Under the pieces are notes generated by a model. It saw nothing but the letters and a program-made list of their open reading frames with translations, was not told the DNA's origin and ran no database searches. The position numbers were made by a program, and so were the translations under genes. Positions 23,487 to 35,998 of a DNA stretch of 64,000 bases are shown here, piece by piece. The first letter of the stretch is position 1. Each line of letters opens with the position of its first letter. Origin of the DNA: Chlamydoabsidia padenii (taxonomy: Eukaryota > Mucoromycota > Mucoromycetes > Mucorales > Cunninghamellaceae); NCBI GenBank assembly GCA_025330725.1, contig JAIWND010000052.1, forward strand, positions 1 through 64,000. Reading direction: 5' to 3'.

Positions 23487-26177
23487 TCTTCTCTGCCACG
23501 TTGTTGGAGGGTGTTCTTCTGTCTTGGCTCGTACTACTTACTATCAGGCGATCCGTTTGATCCGAGAAAAAAAGAAACAAAAACTCGCACAACAACAAGC
23601 TGAAAATGAACAAGATACTGATGGTGAAGATGAAAATGAAAATTAAGGTAAAACTTCCGCCGCTCCTGCTAAACGAAAACGTTAGTTTTGAATATAATCG
23701 TTTTATTAGAATTTGTACTGAGATATTGTCGATCTTGTAGGTAAAAAGACTAAAGAAACAAAAGCCATCAAGAAACAGAAGACGTCTGCAAGGGCAACAA
23801 GAAAGCAAGCAAATACAAATGTTGGACCATGTAAATCTTGCAAACAACTTGGCCATGGTAGTAGTAGAAGCAAAGACTGTCCAAATCACAATTTTACCCT
23901 GGATGAGACGATAAGAAACGCCTTTGATGGTCCTTATGATACTTACACTATTTCTGTTCCTTTGTCCTCATTTCTCAATAATCAAGATCTTTTACCACCG
24001 ATAGTAGAAAAAGTTACTGCTCTTTCAAGTTTTCTTCGTGAGGTTATTTTCAAGGCTCAGCTTCTGATTAACTTTAATATAATTCAAAACCATTGAGCTA
24101 TTTCCAATGACATTTGCGATCAAAACTTTTGGTACACCATGTGCCGAATAATATATGGATCAATTACTGTAGACAATGCTCAAACAAGGTGCCCTGGATT
24201 TATTGGCCTTCAACATTCCTATGACACGCTTACTTCGACTTACAATATTAATATTTTGGTGCCCTTGAATAATCTGCGTAATTATGATCAAATTGTTTCC
24301 ACTGCTTGTGTTACTCTTGCTACCTGTTATAACAACTATTATGTGGAAAACTTTGAAAGCATTGTTGCAAACTATTTCATTAACTCCATCAAGAATGAAC
24401 ATCAGGTACATATGATTTGAATTCTCTTAAAAAGGTTGAAACTAATTGTTTTATGATATTATGTAGACTTTGCCTATGGGACGTATCAAGAACCTTGTAT
24501 TTGATCATATTTTAGACCGAGTCTTTCTGCACAGACAGCCTCTTGAGATTACTGAAGCAATGCTCCCTAACAGTCCTGCTATAATTCCTGAACTCCAACA
24601 TCAAGTTGCTAGGCTCATTACTTCTATCACGAACAGACTACCTGCAGAGCCTATCACAAAAGTTACCGTTTCTGCAAACCCTATCAGTGTCATGTCTGAT
24701 TTTAGACATATATTAGAAACTTATGAGACCAATATCAGGCTTTCAGCTGCTCAAGAAGGTGCTGCTCAGCAAGGTGATGCTCAACTGCGCGCACCTCTAC
24801 TGCCTGAAGAAGACGTCCCTGTAGTACCAGCTAGACCTGTTTAACCAAGGTTGTTTTCTCTGTTTCCTAGCCCTAGTCTTAAATGGCGCTTCATAAAAAT
24901 GGATTCTCAAAACGTTCTTTCTTTCTTTCCAGCAGAGAATCGACCTACCAGAATAGCGGGCGATACAGATATAGCACATACACGACAAATTTTTGACCAC
25001 TACTTCAATTTTGATAAATTGAGAGTTAAAGAGTAAGTGGAACACAAATTGTTATATTCGAATTATAGACTGATGCATATTATTTTCTTATAGCAATAGA
25101 GCTGACAATTAAGGTAATGCAACTCCGGACCGTATGTTCATGAACTCTGTCTACACTGATGGTCATACCTGCCGTGTTCTTTTTGCTCGCAAGGTGGTTA
25201 TAAATCCTTTGGATGCTGTTGAGCTGACTCTTGATGATTTTACTGAAGAAGAAGTGAACCAAGCGTTTCGGATGTGTACTGTTGACCCTGGAAGAAAAGA
25301 TACGTTTGTCTCATATCATGGTGGAAATCAAGTCAGAAAGCTCACTACTGCTGAATACTATCATATGTCTGGTGCTCCTAACAGAATGAAGAAAGAAGAT
25401 GCTCGCAAGATTGAACAAGGCATAAAGCAGCTCGAAACCAATATACCTACGCCTAAGACGATGCTATCAGTTAATTACCTTTTGCACGCTGTATACATGA
25501 ACACCCATCTTCACACGTTTTTTGGCTTCTATGGCTTCCGTACTGCGTCTATTAACTGGGCTAACTATCACGGTCGTCAGGAAGTACTTGATCTTTGTAC
25601 CAATATTCTCATTGATGGCTCCAAGAAGTACAACCAGAGAGCTAGGCAAAAACGCAAGACAAACAAAAGAAAGCGGAAAAAGATTCGTCCTAGGCGGCGC
25701 CCAGGTGTTAAATCTAAAGGAGGAAACCTTCGTACTACTCATACACATCGAAATGTATTCCAAGAAGGAGAAAGAAACAACATGTCTTTGGTGGTTTTCG
25801 GTGACGGTCTAAAGAACAAAGAGAGCGTCAGGTTTCGTGGTTTACGTCATGGTGTCTCTTTAGTGATCTACAAGCATCTACACAAAAGGCAAAAGGAGAA
25901 CCAGGTCTTTGTTCTTGATATCAAAGAATTCCGAACTTCTCGAGTCTGCAACAACTGTCAAAACCATACCAACATGTTTAACTTTGTCCGTCCCGACAGG
26001 AAACGTATCCACCAGATATTGATCTGCAACGACTGTAATATTTACTGGAACCGCGATGTCATGGATGCAAAAAACATGTGGACTATTGCTACTTCTATTT
26101 TGGCTGGTAATGGTCGTCCTTATGTCCTCACTCGACAATGTCAGTTACAAGAACAGCAAGAACAGCAAGAACAGTAA
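23487..26177 (+). pseudogene. Fanzor RNA-guided nuclease homologue, copy 1 (nonsense-disrupted)
   Basis: Fanzors are eukaryotic relatives of bacterial TnpB that use a guide RNA from their own element. Four segments splice in frame: about 23487-23681, 23742-24413, 24468-25031 and 25094-26177. In order: a charged N-terminus with coiled-coil character, a zinc-knuckle-like CKSCKQLGHGSSRSKDC, a long helical region, an Ala-Gln-Gly minisatellite, RuvC-I in CTVDPGRKDTF, a basic arm (KRKTNKRKRKKIRPRRR), FGDG where RuvC-II is expected, a zinc ribbon (CNNC...CNDC) and RuvC-III NRDVMDAKNM. In-frame stops are TAA at 23644 and 25110, TGA at 24094 and TAA at 24842. The RuvC half from 25134 is open for 347 codons. 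A stop at 24842 is CAA in copy 2, so this damage is recent. As it stands full-length protein could not be made. Confidence 0.8.
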
Positions 26178-26469
26178 CATGAATAACAACAATAACAATG
26201 TCACTATGACAAAGCGCCACCTCCAATGTGGTTGGCTAAGCCTTGGTGTTCGGACTCAATGATTTTACCTTAAGTATTATATCTAACTTCATTATTCTTT
26301 CATTGTACTAAATCATCTCATTTATGACCTGGTACTGTCTCCTAAAAACATCAAACTCGTCTCCTTTGTGCTGTGAGAACATCTAAATTTATTTTCCCAA
26401 CTTTTAAAAAAAATTTCAACTTCATCTAAAATATATGTAAATTCGTCTCAATTTGAAGTTAATAAACTG
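26178..26469 (+). other. Conserved 3' noncoding end of Fanzor element, candidate guide-RNA region
   Basis: Noncoding stretch between the Fanzor stop and the right element end, retained in both copies (other copy at 50213-50493). In characterised Fanzor and TnpB elements the guide scaffold overlaps the gene's 3' end and runs to the element end, so this is where such an RNA would be expected. No structure was computed; assignment is by position only. Confidence 0.35.
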
Positions 26470-26799
26470 TATAGAGGAGAATAGTCGCCTATTCATAAGA
26501 ATAGGCATTCAGGTTTTTATTGGACAAATTTAAATGAAAGCAATCAAAATTTACCAACAAAAGAATGACGGATAAGGAGAATTGGATAAATGTAGAGTGG
26601 AGGTGACGAATAAAAGTGAAGTGATTCCAAAAGTCCGATCTACATCAGCGTCAACATGTATAAAAAGAAATGGTATATAAGGATTTTATTCATAAAAGAG
26701 ATACATATACAAAAGAGGGGGGCATAAAAAACATAATAAACTAAACTACAAACTATAATACAATACAATACAATACAATACAATACAAAAGATATGTCA

Positions 26800-29700
26800 C
26801 TATTTAGAGCCCATATAAAACTGCCAATCATGCTGCTGCTGTTGTTGTTGTTGCCAGACAGAGGATCCTTGTTGTAAATGAGAGTAAGATTGCTGTTGCT
26901 GTTGCTGTTGCTGTTGTTGCTGCTGCAGAGAAGGTAAAACATGGGAACTATAATGAGTTTGATGTCTTATTGTTGAATCCATAATGTTACTTGAAGAGAA
27001 TGCATGTTGTTGGTAAGGCTGTAAATGAGTGGAGTTTTGAATAAAAGGAGCATAGAGTGAATCATGATGCCGCTGCTGTTGTTGATGATGATGATGAGTC
27101 ACAATAGGTGTATTCAAATGAGAAGAACTGGTATTAACTGATGATGCAGTGGAGAGGACCATGGCCTTTGTTGTCGTTTTCGTCAAGTAAGGAGAGGATA
27201 GATTGGTTTGGACATCATGTTGAATTTCAGCAGGTATACCACCAATAACACTGGTATTGACTAGTCGTTGGAACCAATTAACTTTAGGCATTTCACTTTC
27301 GTTAAAAGGCGTAGTGACAGTCAAAGTGGATGATGTTGACTGCCGTGTAAATGAAGGTTGTCCATTTTCAGCCAATGGTGACGGTATGGTGATATAAAAT
27401 GGCTCGATGGTATTCTTGTTATAATCGTCCAAAAAGTTGATATGTTGTTCATTACCCTTTTCTAGTTTGATGGTTTTCAGTTTATCGTCGTCATCATCAT
27501 CATCACCTTCACCTTTTATTTCGTAAATAGCCACCAACATGTTTAATATTTCCAACGCACGTCTAGAAGCACATAATTGAGGATGGGTACCGATTAAACC
27601 AATAGATTCCTCGAGAGCTTTTTGTTTTTGAAGACAAGTTTTGTCGTGTAACACCATCGCCACATGCACTAAGGAAGATAAAAACATGCCATAGACATAA
27701 CACGTTGGGAGTAAATGAGTCACACCAAAAAAACAGGATGTTCCATCATCATCATTGCCCATTGGGAGTTTATTTGCTGATTGTTGTTGGGCCAACTGAA
27801 AGATATTAAAGGCCACATCCAAACTGACTTGACGAGATTCCACCACCAAGTGATTAGCATATTGGGATGATTTTGAAATAAAAGGTCGTCGTAAAAGTAA
27901 AATTACCGTATTGTAATAAATTTGTAAGCTAACTATTCATTAAAATAAAAAAGAAAAGAAAAACTCGAGTCAGTAACAGATTGAGTACCCGGAGAGTGCG
28001 CCGGTAACTCCGTTATTCCCTTTTGGGTTACACAATCACTCCCCCCCACTTTTTTTATGTATTATTTGCCCGAAAGCAGATAATTTTACCATTTTGAGCC
28101 AAAGATAAAAAAGTACCATCTACAGCTTCTTCCAACATACTTTGCCAGTGCCTTAGTCGGCGATCAAATACTTTGAGAATCGTAGGATCATCGAGATTAG
28201 CATTTGAATTTGCTGTTTTGGCATTAGGAGCATAACATGCCTTGAGGACACGACCGAGGATTTCAGTCAACTTGACCCAGAGGACAAACCCACGATACAC
28301 TGGACCATTGGTTTTTTCTTCTTCTTCATACATCGAAGGTAGTGCCGTATCAAAATCACGATCCAGGATTGTCAAAGGCTTTCCCGCACGCGCACCAATC
28401 CACCGGTCCAAGATATAACAAGCATAAAACACTCGGTGACGCGTTTCGATTTCACAAGGTGGCAGAGGCCAATGAGCACACGAGCGATGGAGACCCAAAT
28501 CCTGTGCGGTCCGAATAGCTTTGCCGAGAGTATGCCATTGTGTTGATCCTACTTGGTCGAGATTATCCAGATACAGAGTGGCCAAGAGTCCCGCCTGAAC
28601 ATGGCAGAGTCGAGATCGTGCCGAGTCCTTTAGTTGTTTCATTACCCTTTGAAAAAAGTAGTCTGCATAGTGTTCCGCCATTGTTGTTGATGAAAGCAAA
28701 GAGTGTTGGGCTGCAAATCGGAATGTGAAGGCAAGAATCGATTGGAGGAGAATTTTTGGGAGTGCTGGAGATTGTGATTTGTACAGGTGCAAGAAGCGAG
28801 TTTTGTTGATGATAGGAAACATGATGTGAATATGAATAAAGTACCTGAAAAGAAACAATAGATGAGGTTAGTTGGTACCTAGTTAGAAGAGAGAGACTTA
28901 CAGCTTAATCATTTTATCAACAAGTGATTTCGAAGGTTTGTTTTTGTGATTCACCAAACTAGCAGTAGTGGACCGAGAAGGAGAAGGAGGACTAGGTAGA
29001 ATAGGAGTTGACCAAATTGGAGAAGGTGTAGAATGAGTGATAGTTGTCGATGACGGTGATGATGATGATAGTGTTGCTGATGTAATAGATATACCAACAT
29101 CCAAACAAGTGTCCAATTTGCCAGAAGTAGGGGACTTTTCAGTACGTACGACCATGAGTTGATCATCAGGTAATTTTTGCAACACCATATCTTGACGGCC
29201 TGGCCAAGCAATGTATGATTTGGTTTTAAAGACATCTTGATCCAAAATATCCAATCCCGCAGAATGACCAGTATATTTGAGCCCATCATAGTCGTGAATA
29301 TTCAATTGATTGACAATAGAATCATCATCTTTTTCTAATAATAATTGTTTATCACCAACAATAGAGGAAGAAGGTGTTGTTTTCATTAATGATGTTGTAT
29401 TTTTTTGTGGATCCAATGGTTTAGTGTCATCGTCATCATCATTATCATCAGTGGTTGAATCTGAAACAACTGAAGGATTAGAAATTGTGCGTCGATGGGC
29501 TGCCGTTGCACAAAAGTCATTTCGTTCAAGATCCTTAATGGTGGTGTTGGTCAGTTGTGTCAATAACTGTTCCATTTTCTTGCATCGTTTTTCCAGATTA
29601 TCCACGTACCTATTCAATAAAAGAGAGAGAAAGAGAATTTTTGTCTAGTCAAATGTCATTGTAAAGCAAGGGGCGGAAGACTACTTACACACTAGGAGGA

Positions 29701-30091
29701 CCCCGTTTTTTTCGTACTGTTTGGAATTCACAATTATATCCCCACTATGTATAAAATAATAATTAAAGTGAGTTTATATATACAACAAGTAAAAAAAAAA
29801 AAAAGTTGTTTCATTCCTAAAGCTTACCGCTTTGCAATTCGTACATGGAGTACAAGTGTCTGCATCACACCTTGATTTCCTTTGTCGACAGAAATCACAA
29901 CTTCTTTTGGCGCGAGTACGTTTCAATGGTATTGGAGTGCTGGTATAAGATTGCTGCTGTTGCTGTTGCTGTGGTGGTGGTGGTGAACGTTGTAGGTGTT
30001 TCAACGAGGCCACAGTATCAGAAGTGGTTGAAGTCAGGCTATAGCAATGAAGTGAGGACATGTCATATTTGTTCTCCATTGTTGTATGCAT
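26800..30091 (-). CDS. Zn(II)2Cys6 transcription factor with fungal-specific middle homology domain
   Basis: Nuclear regulator of the Gal4 class. Five exons join in frame: 29828-30091, 29689-29744, 28902-29609, 28090-28844 and 26800-27932, for 971 residues. The binuclear cluster begins CDFCRQRKSRCDADTC, continues CTNC in exon 1 and takes its sixth cysteine (GYNCEF) from exon 2, so the first intron splits the domain. The linker YVDNLEKRCKKMEQLLTQ is a likely dimerisation helix. The fungal_trans domain is in exon 4 (LGLHRSCAHWPLPPCEIETR, then ACYILDRWIGARAGKPL) and continues in exon 5 with YYNTVILLLRRPFI. The C-terminal third is poly-Gln, Ser/His rich and likely activating. The second ATG of the first exon region was chosen as start; 30079 is an alternative. 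Target genes cannot be inferred. Confidence 0.9.
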
Positions 30092-30124
30092 ATATTGGTA
30101 TAGCTTAAAAGTTCTTTCAGGCAC

Positions 30125-31810
30125 AAAAGTATAACAGATATAATAGAAAGAGTTAAAAATACAGAGAAGGTAAAGAAAAAGGAGAAAGAAAGAAAGACGG
30201 GTTGCCTATTTTTTTTTTCTTAAAAAAAAAAAGAACCTCTGAACCTTAATGGTTTCAAATTCCGATATTGAAAGTGAGTGAGTGGGGGGAGAGAAATGGC
30301 AACCTGCTTGGCATTATCATAATTCGTCTTCTTTTTTAATAATCAAAATATAAACTATGTATCATATCAATAATCTGGGAAAAAGCTATGAATTCTATCT
30401 TGAAGGAAAAGAAGCAGAAGAAAACAAAAAAAAATTAGGTCTCCTCCCCCTGAAACCTACATAGACTGCCTTCATTTCACTTCAAGAAAGAGATAGAGAC
30501 CCTAAAACATAAAGAGTCATTTCACCATATCAATTAAAGGAAAAGCGAGGGGGGGGGAGTGTAATGAATAAATAAGATAATCGCAGAATAGTCATTTTTT
30601 ACTTTATTGTTTCACGATTCGTTGTCATATCCTTTCTGTTCACACGTACACACATATAGTCCTACTTTCTGTCTTTCTGTCAATGGTTCACACATAGTCA
30701 GGAGAGTCCATATATGGGTAATTTAACTGGTTTCTTTCTCTTCGAGCAATACAACCCTCCGGTGCGGGATTTAAAAAGAATTTCTGGTAAGGTGATACAT
30801 GTAAACGGGCATGAATCTATTTTTATCTTGTCCCTCGTAGAACCCCAAACCTTACACTTCATTCGACGCCAAAAAGACAGATCAATAATAAGGGCTTCGA
30901 TGGCAACGAAATATATTAGGTAGAGAGAAGAAGAAAGAGTCCATAAAGATACTTTTTTTTATGTTTGACATCAAAAAATGTAAGGAAGAACTGATAAATT
31001 TAGATGAATGTGTCCATTTTTTTTTTATAAAAATAAAAATATTAATCTTTAATTGATCCGATCGTCAATAGGCGCTTCGCTTCGTCTTGGCATTAATTAC
31101 TATGAGCATGTATTATCAACATGTTACACTGGAAAAAGGGGAGGGAAGGGAGTTTCTTAACTTGAATCGATGGATTTACTCGAGTTGTATCCATTGACCA
31201 TGTAGCATTGTGAGAGCCAAAGGGAAAGATCACTTGTTGTTTTTCTCTCATCTCTTTTCTCTCACTTTTTCTATTATTACCAAATTAGTGTGCTCAACCG
31301 TATCTTCCATTGTTGTTTGAGTAACCACAAATATGGTGCTTCTTGGTAGAGAAAAAGTGAGCCACATTGATTTCCGCCACAACGCCAAGGCATATGTCAC
31401 AGATCAAAGAGCTGTTTATCTTGGCATTTGATAAAGATAGATTAGACCCGGGGTTTCCCACCAGATTCCAGAGCAGGACCCAGTTTTTTCCAATTGATAA
31501 ATGGATCAGATCTAGAATACTTTGCATAATGAGCAATATTAGTCGATTGACACTCCATTCGGTTTAAAAGTATCACTTGACCCCTATTGTAATTATTTTG
31601 ATATTTATTCATCCCTTCTTTCCTATCGTTCTTTCTACCGATCTCATGACTTTAATAAATATAGGATAGAGTATCAATTACGATAAACCGTTCTTTAGTC
31701 ACTTTTATTTATAATAAGCGTTCCGGACGCAATGACTTTATGAAAAATGTACTGTATCTCCTATAAAAAATCATAGAACTACATTGAAAAAAAAAAATAT
31801 CTTCGTCGCA
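30125..31810. other. Intergenic, no gene recognised
   Basis: The promoter of the Zn2Cys6 gene is at its left end. A/T- and C-rich homopolymers are frequent. ORFs of 66-80 codons at 30714-30923 (+) and 31294-31567 (both strands) have no recognised domain and no convincing splice partners. Confidence 0.55.
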
Positions 31811-32876
31811 AAGAAAAGCTAAAAGTCATTGCAAGCCTAAACATACTAACACAAGAACCTTGGTACTTGACTTTGCGGTAAAGTGTGTTGAAAATAGGTC
31901 ATAGTGTCCACATGGCCACTTTAATCATTAGCATCCGTTGACAATGGAGCGGTAAAGCTTCTTCCAACTCTGACTAGAGTCTGGCGGGATTTGAAAATGA
32001 TTTTTGCTTCTGTCTGTAAAAACAGTCTTCGTTCTTTTTTCTTGCAAAAGATAGGTAAAACTTATTGCAAGCTTGGACTGAATAACACAAGAATCTTGGG
32101 GCTTGAATTTTGTGGTAAAGTATATTGGAAATGGGTTATGGTATTCACATTACCACTTTAATCATTAGCATCCTTTAACAATGGAGCGAGGAGAGCCAAT
32201 CCAAAATCTCAGTAAGGGATCAAGGTAAAGCGGGGGTTAAATACAAAGTGGGTTTCATGACAGGTAAAAGTCATCGCAAGTTCGAACAGATTGACACAAG
32301 GGACTTGGTGCTTAGCTTTTATCCTTTATACCAAAACCATTTGACGTCTAATAAAGACTCCATCTTTTGTATCACTTATTTTTATTGATTTGATTGACTA
32401 CATCTACCTCCTATCTTTGAGACATTCTTATCCATTGTTTGAATGATTGGTTCACCATCAATTTTCACACGCTATCATTTTTCTAGCACTGATCACCTGC
32501 TTTTTATCCCTTCCAAAAGGAAGGGTCCACTTTCTTCAACTTTTTTTTCCCCTTCATCCTTTATGTCTTCTTTCCGCTCTCCTTCCTCCACTGCCAGTGT
32601 GGTCAGCCACGCTGCAACGGCTATCCAATCAAACAATTCATGTAGTAATGCTGGCCACTTGGTATGAATCCGCTCTCTCTATGCCCAGTCCACTCCTTAT
32701 ATATGCTCAATATCTTCCGGGGGTAACCGCTTCCTTACCCACACTGCACGTCGATGGTAAGTTTTATCATTTCCATAGACAAAAGGGGCTGATTACAGTA
32801 CTAACTGACTATTTGATTTCTTTTCCTATGCATGATTGCTTTTGATCTTTTTTTTTTTTTCCAACCACTTTTAACT
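31811..32876 (+). repeat. Dispersed repeat, copy A, preceded by diverged tandem units
   Basis: From about 32224 to 32876 the sequence matches 58830-59532 in the same orientation, with scattered substitutions and indels. Shared landmarks are GTGGGTTTCATGACAGGTAA, ATGCTGGCCACTTGGTATGA and the C/T-rich centre. Upstream, about 31811-31953 and 32046-32194 are two diverged copies of a unit of about 145 bp (ending CATTAGCATCC...CAATGGAGCG), spaced about 235 bp, and their first part resembles 32260-32325. A plus-strand frame of 132 codons (32447-32845) ends at the same stop in both dispersed copies but has no known domain. Probably an unclassified retro- or DNA-transposon remnant. Confidence 0.6.
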
Positions 32877-33130
32877 AGCGTATATTTTTTGTTGCTCTTA
32901 TTTAAGGGGATTGTTATTTCCACCATCTGTTTTTACTAATTCCACCCCGGAGGTACATTCTGCCGGTCCAATAAAAATCGTTTATTTACTCCAAGCATAC
33001 TACCATCATACTATCATCTATTGCATGATAAAACACCACTTTTTTATTTGATTAAATAATGATAAGGAAGATAATAACTATGTCTAAAAGGAAGAAGGGA
33101 AGAAGCAGACAATACTGAGCACTGAAAAAC

Positions 33131-35332
33131 TCACCACCACCAGTTGGGGCAGTTTATAACGTTGTGCCCAGCCTGTCTGCATCTACCACAAAGTCTAGGA
33201 CTGCGTTCAAAGATTTCGAAGGCTGATGGGTCCCTTTGCGTCGAGCTGGTGTTGTGGCGAGATGTTGGTCCAGTAGCTCTTCCCCGACCATGTCTCATCA
33301 TTGGATCATGTAGACCTGGTGATGGTCCAAATACAAGTTGGTGGAGGGCTTGCCGAGCTTGCAGTTGTTGATATAACGGTGCTTGGTTGTAACGGTCCAA
33401 GATTCGGTCCACTAGCGGTTGTAAGTCCCTATCTATCTATGTGTGTTCCCCCTGTTGACCTACCTGTTGTACTTCCAGTGTAGCTTCATTTACATATACA
33501 TCAACAATGTCGTCTATCCACCATTGGCGATGAAAGTCATCAACACTTAAAGTGGCGTCAGGGTGATTGAGAGTAGCCGCAGCAATAGCATGGGCACAAC
33601 TAAAACCTATTAAAAAGATAAAACGTTAGCTTTATGTCGCGATTCAGTTGCTTCCTTTTTTTTTCTTACCCATCGTTGTCGTGAATGAATTCGTACAAGG
33701 AGGTATGTTCGCTTCGGTGGACTTGACGACTTGTTTCAGCGTTAAAGTGAGAGCATAAGCCGAAATCTTACCAGTAACCCCAGAGAAAGATGAATCCGGG
33801 GAGTATGAGCTATCCGTATTCGATCATTCATTAATTTGGCCTGGTAATTCTTTCCTTGATTGGCGACAGCAAGACATATCTTTCCCTGGACGTCAAATAA
33901 ATGTCCGTTGGATACGTTGATATAGGACTTAAGTGTATGGTGAGCACTTTCGACACGAGATGTTATTGTTGATCCCAAGTGGAAAAAGCGTCTTGTCCAC
34001 AGTGTTGCAAACCGTTCCTTGTGAATCATCCAAGTAGATTCGATGTAAGAGATAGCAGCGGAGTGACTTGATCAATATCTTGTTTTGAAGCCTTCCCAAC
34101 CAGTTTCCAAATCATCTACTTTATGACACCGCACCACAGATCGCCAAGATACCAAGAATTCATTCCAAGCATCTTCATCCCCGTTGAGTTGACTTTTGCA
34201 GCTGGCTACCAGGTTCTTTTCGATATGCCACATAGAAAGTACATTGTTAGAAGTAGGGAAGACACCAGGAATTGCATTCATTAAAGCTTGTTCACGGTCG
34301 GTGGCAATGGTAACAGGTTGAGATCCTTCGTTAAATATCTTTTCCTTGATCATGCGTAGGGCCCAATCATAGTCGTCCTGTTTTTCCTCCGCCAAAAAGA
34401 CAAAGAATCCAAAGAAGGTGTTTCAAAAGCTTGTAATACCAACCACTTGAAGTAAAGGCATCTTGAATTTGTTTGTCTTGTATGTACAATCCATGAGCAA
34501 GACAGATCCAAACCGACGAAGCAAGCCAACCGAGATATGATGAGTAAAAAAAAGATGAGTTACCCTATCTTCATTGTTAACACGGAAGTCAAATATATAC
34601 TTATCTGTTTATGAGAGTTCATCCACAAGAGCACCGATAGGTGTACGACCATCGAGTTGAGTTTTCCGGATTTTCACATGTTCGTTGCATATCGTTCTTG
34701 GTGTAAGTAAGGTATCAGGATAAGCTTGTCGTAAAGTAGAGATGATTTGCCGAAGTAGAGATCCGCCAGCTGTCATTTGTGCGACACGTCCTTGTTGAGA
34801 GTCAGTGAGCCTACGCATCGAAGGATGATCTGACAAGTTTGTATCGAGCTGGTGATTATGGTTGTTGCATTGTGTTTTGAGGATCCAACGATGTTGACGT
34901 TTGACAATCTTCCACTTGGATGGGCAGCCAACCAATCTTGTCCCCGTACCCCGTCTGATTGCTGGTCCCGTACGTCGTTCCCGGTATGCACCACCACGAT
35001 CACATTTCAAGTCAATGGAGGAGAGATTTTTTTTTCTTTATCGTTCCATTGTGATTGCCACACCTTGTTGTTTCCTAAATTGCTTGATGTATTCGAAGGC
35101 GCGGGTTTCATAGTCGAATTTGCTGCTGGTGCTGTTGTTACTGCTGTTACTGCTGTTGTTCTGATATATCTTCATCCCCTTGATTCTTGTTATTGTTATG
35201 AGTGATAACTGTCTCGTCCGAGTTTTCTGAGCCTATCGCCATAGATTCAATAATAGAAATCAAACTAACGGTATCATCATCTTTGGATGGAGCTGCCACT
35301 TCTATATATATATTTATATAAACCAAAGACAA
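33131..35332 (-). pseudogene. MULE-type transposase, decayed
   Basis: Minus-strand segments in domain order: an acidic N-terminus (35332-35147), a FAR1-like WRKY/GCM1 zinc region (SKWKIVKRQHRWILKTQCNN and downstream HNH, 35010-34609), the MULE catalytic core (LLMDCTYKTNKFKMPLLQ near 34500; VTIATDREQALMNAIP and LSMWHIEKNL at 34330-34210), a helical part (TSRVESAHHTLKSYI near 33960) and a C-terminal CCHC knuckle CGRCRQAGHNVINC near 33180. An in-frame TGA interrupts the core near 34420 (ITSF then NTFFGFFVFL), and frame changes occur near 35040 and 34030. It is therefore not functional. Terminal inverted repeats were not located. Confidence 0.75.
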
Positions 35333-35502
35333 TCAATCAATGAATTCTATCCCTCCCTCCGATTTAATAGTTTACTTACTGAGTGTAGCAGACCCACTAA
35401 TGATTTGTTTCAAATTTTCATTTTGTTCGTAAAAGGAAATCATATATTTATTTTTTGTGGAAAGTAGAGGCAAACCGTCGGTAGAATGCTATACAACACC
35501 AC

Positions 35503-35531
<29 letters not shown>
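35503..35531. repeat. 29-base poly-A tract
   Basis: Uninterrupted A run between the MULE relic and the acetyltransferase gene. Confidence 0.9.
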
Positions 35532-35533
<2 letters not shown>

Positions 35534-35998
35534 GGCGGGGTTTTCAGAGATTCGTCTCTGGCATCAGAGATCGTTACGGCGGAAAACTAACATTCATATT
35601 GGTCTATCTACTTATAAACACACATCTATTGATTGAACGATTTGATGTTTAGAGCTAATTAGGATCTGATCTGATATTACAAAGAAAGAGGGGGCGCTTA
35701 ACAGTAGTTTTGATAATGAGGGTAGATTCATATACATATATATTACCATTTAAGCCCTCCCATGGATGGTCTTTGTTTCAAATAGCCCTTCTTCACAGTT
35801 CTAGATGTCGGCATGCGTAGATGTCAAAGAATCAGAATCGTCAAACCTTATCCATCTCCGTGCACTCGGGGAAGTTTTCAATAGCCGCTCAAAAGTGTGT
35901 GTCTTGACTGACTCATCTCTTCTTTTTCTTTCTTTTATTCAACTCCTCATTCATCATCTTCCTTCTTCTTCTTTATATATCATTTATCCCCCTTAGCC

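Larger units (their letters stand above)
22692..26469 (+). mobile_element. Fanzor-carrying element, copy 1, with Tc1/mariner-like ends
   Basis: A 3.78-kb element nearly identical to the inverted copy at 50213-54020. The left end reads CAGTATTCAAACCTGGGATT followed by GAGAC; the right end, reverse-complemented, reads CAGTTTATTAACTTCAAATT followed by GAGAC. Both are flanked by TA (22690-22691 and 26470-26471). Ends starting CAGT next to TA suggest mobilisation by a Tc1/mariner-type transposase. None is encoded inside, so it would be mobilised in trans. The interior holds about 0.7 kb of 5' sequence, including two short open stretches at 22867-23108 that are conserved in both copies, then the Fanzor gene, then about 290 bp of 3' noncoding sequence. 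Confidence 0.8.

Noticed and set aside
23362..23889. 175-codon ORF antisense to Fanzor copy 1 (and its twin at 52826-53353)
   Set aside because: It lies opposite the spliced, zinc-knuckle-bearing sense frame and has no recognisable domain; conserved only because the element is duplicated.
23641..25112. Reassignment of TAA to glutamine
   Set aside because: Host genes in the window end in TAA, TAG or TGA and contain no in-frame stops, so the stops in mobile elements are better read as mutations.
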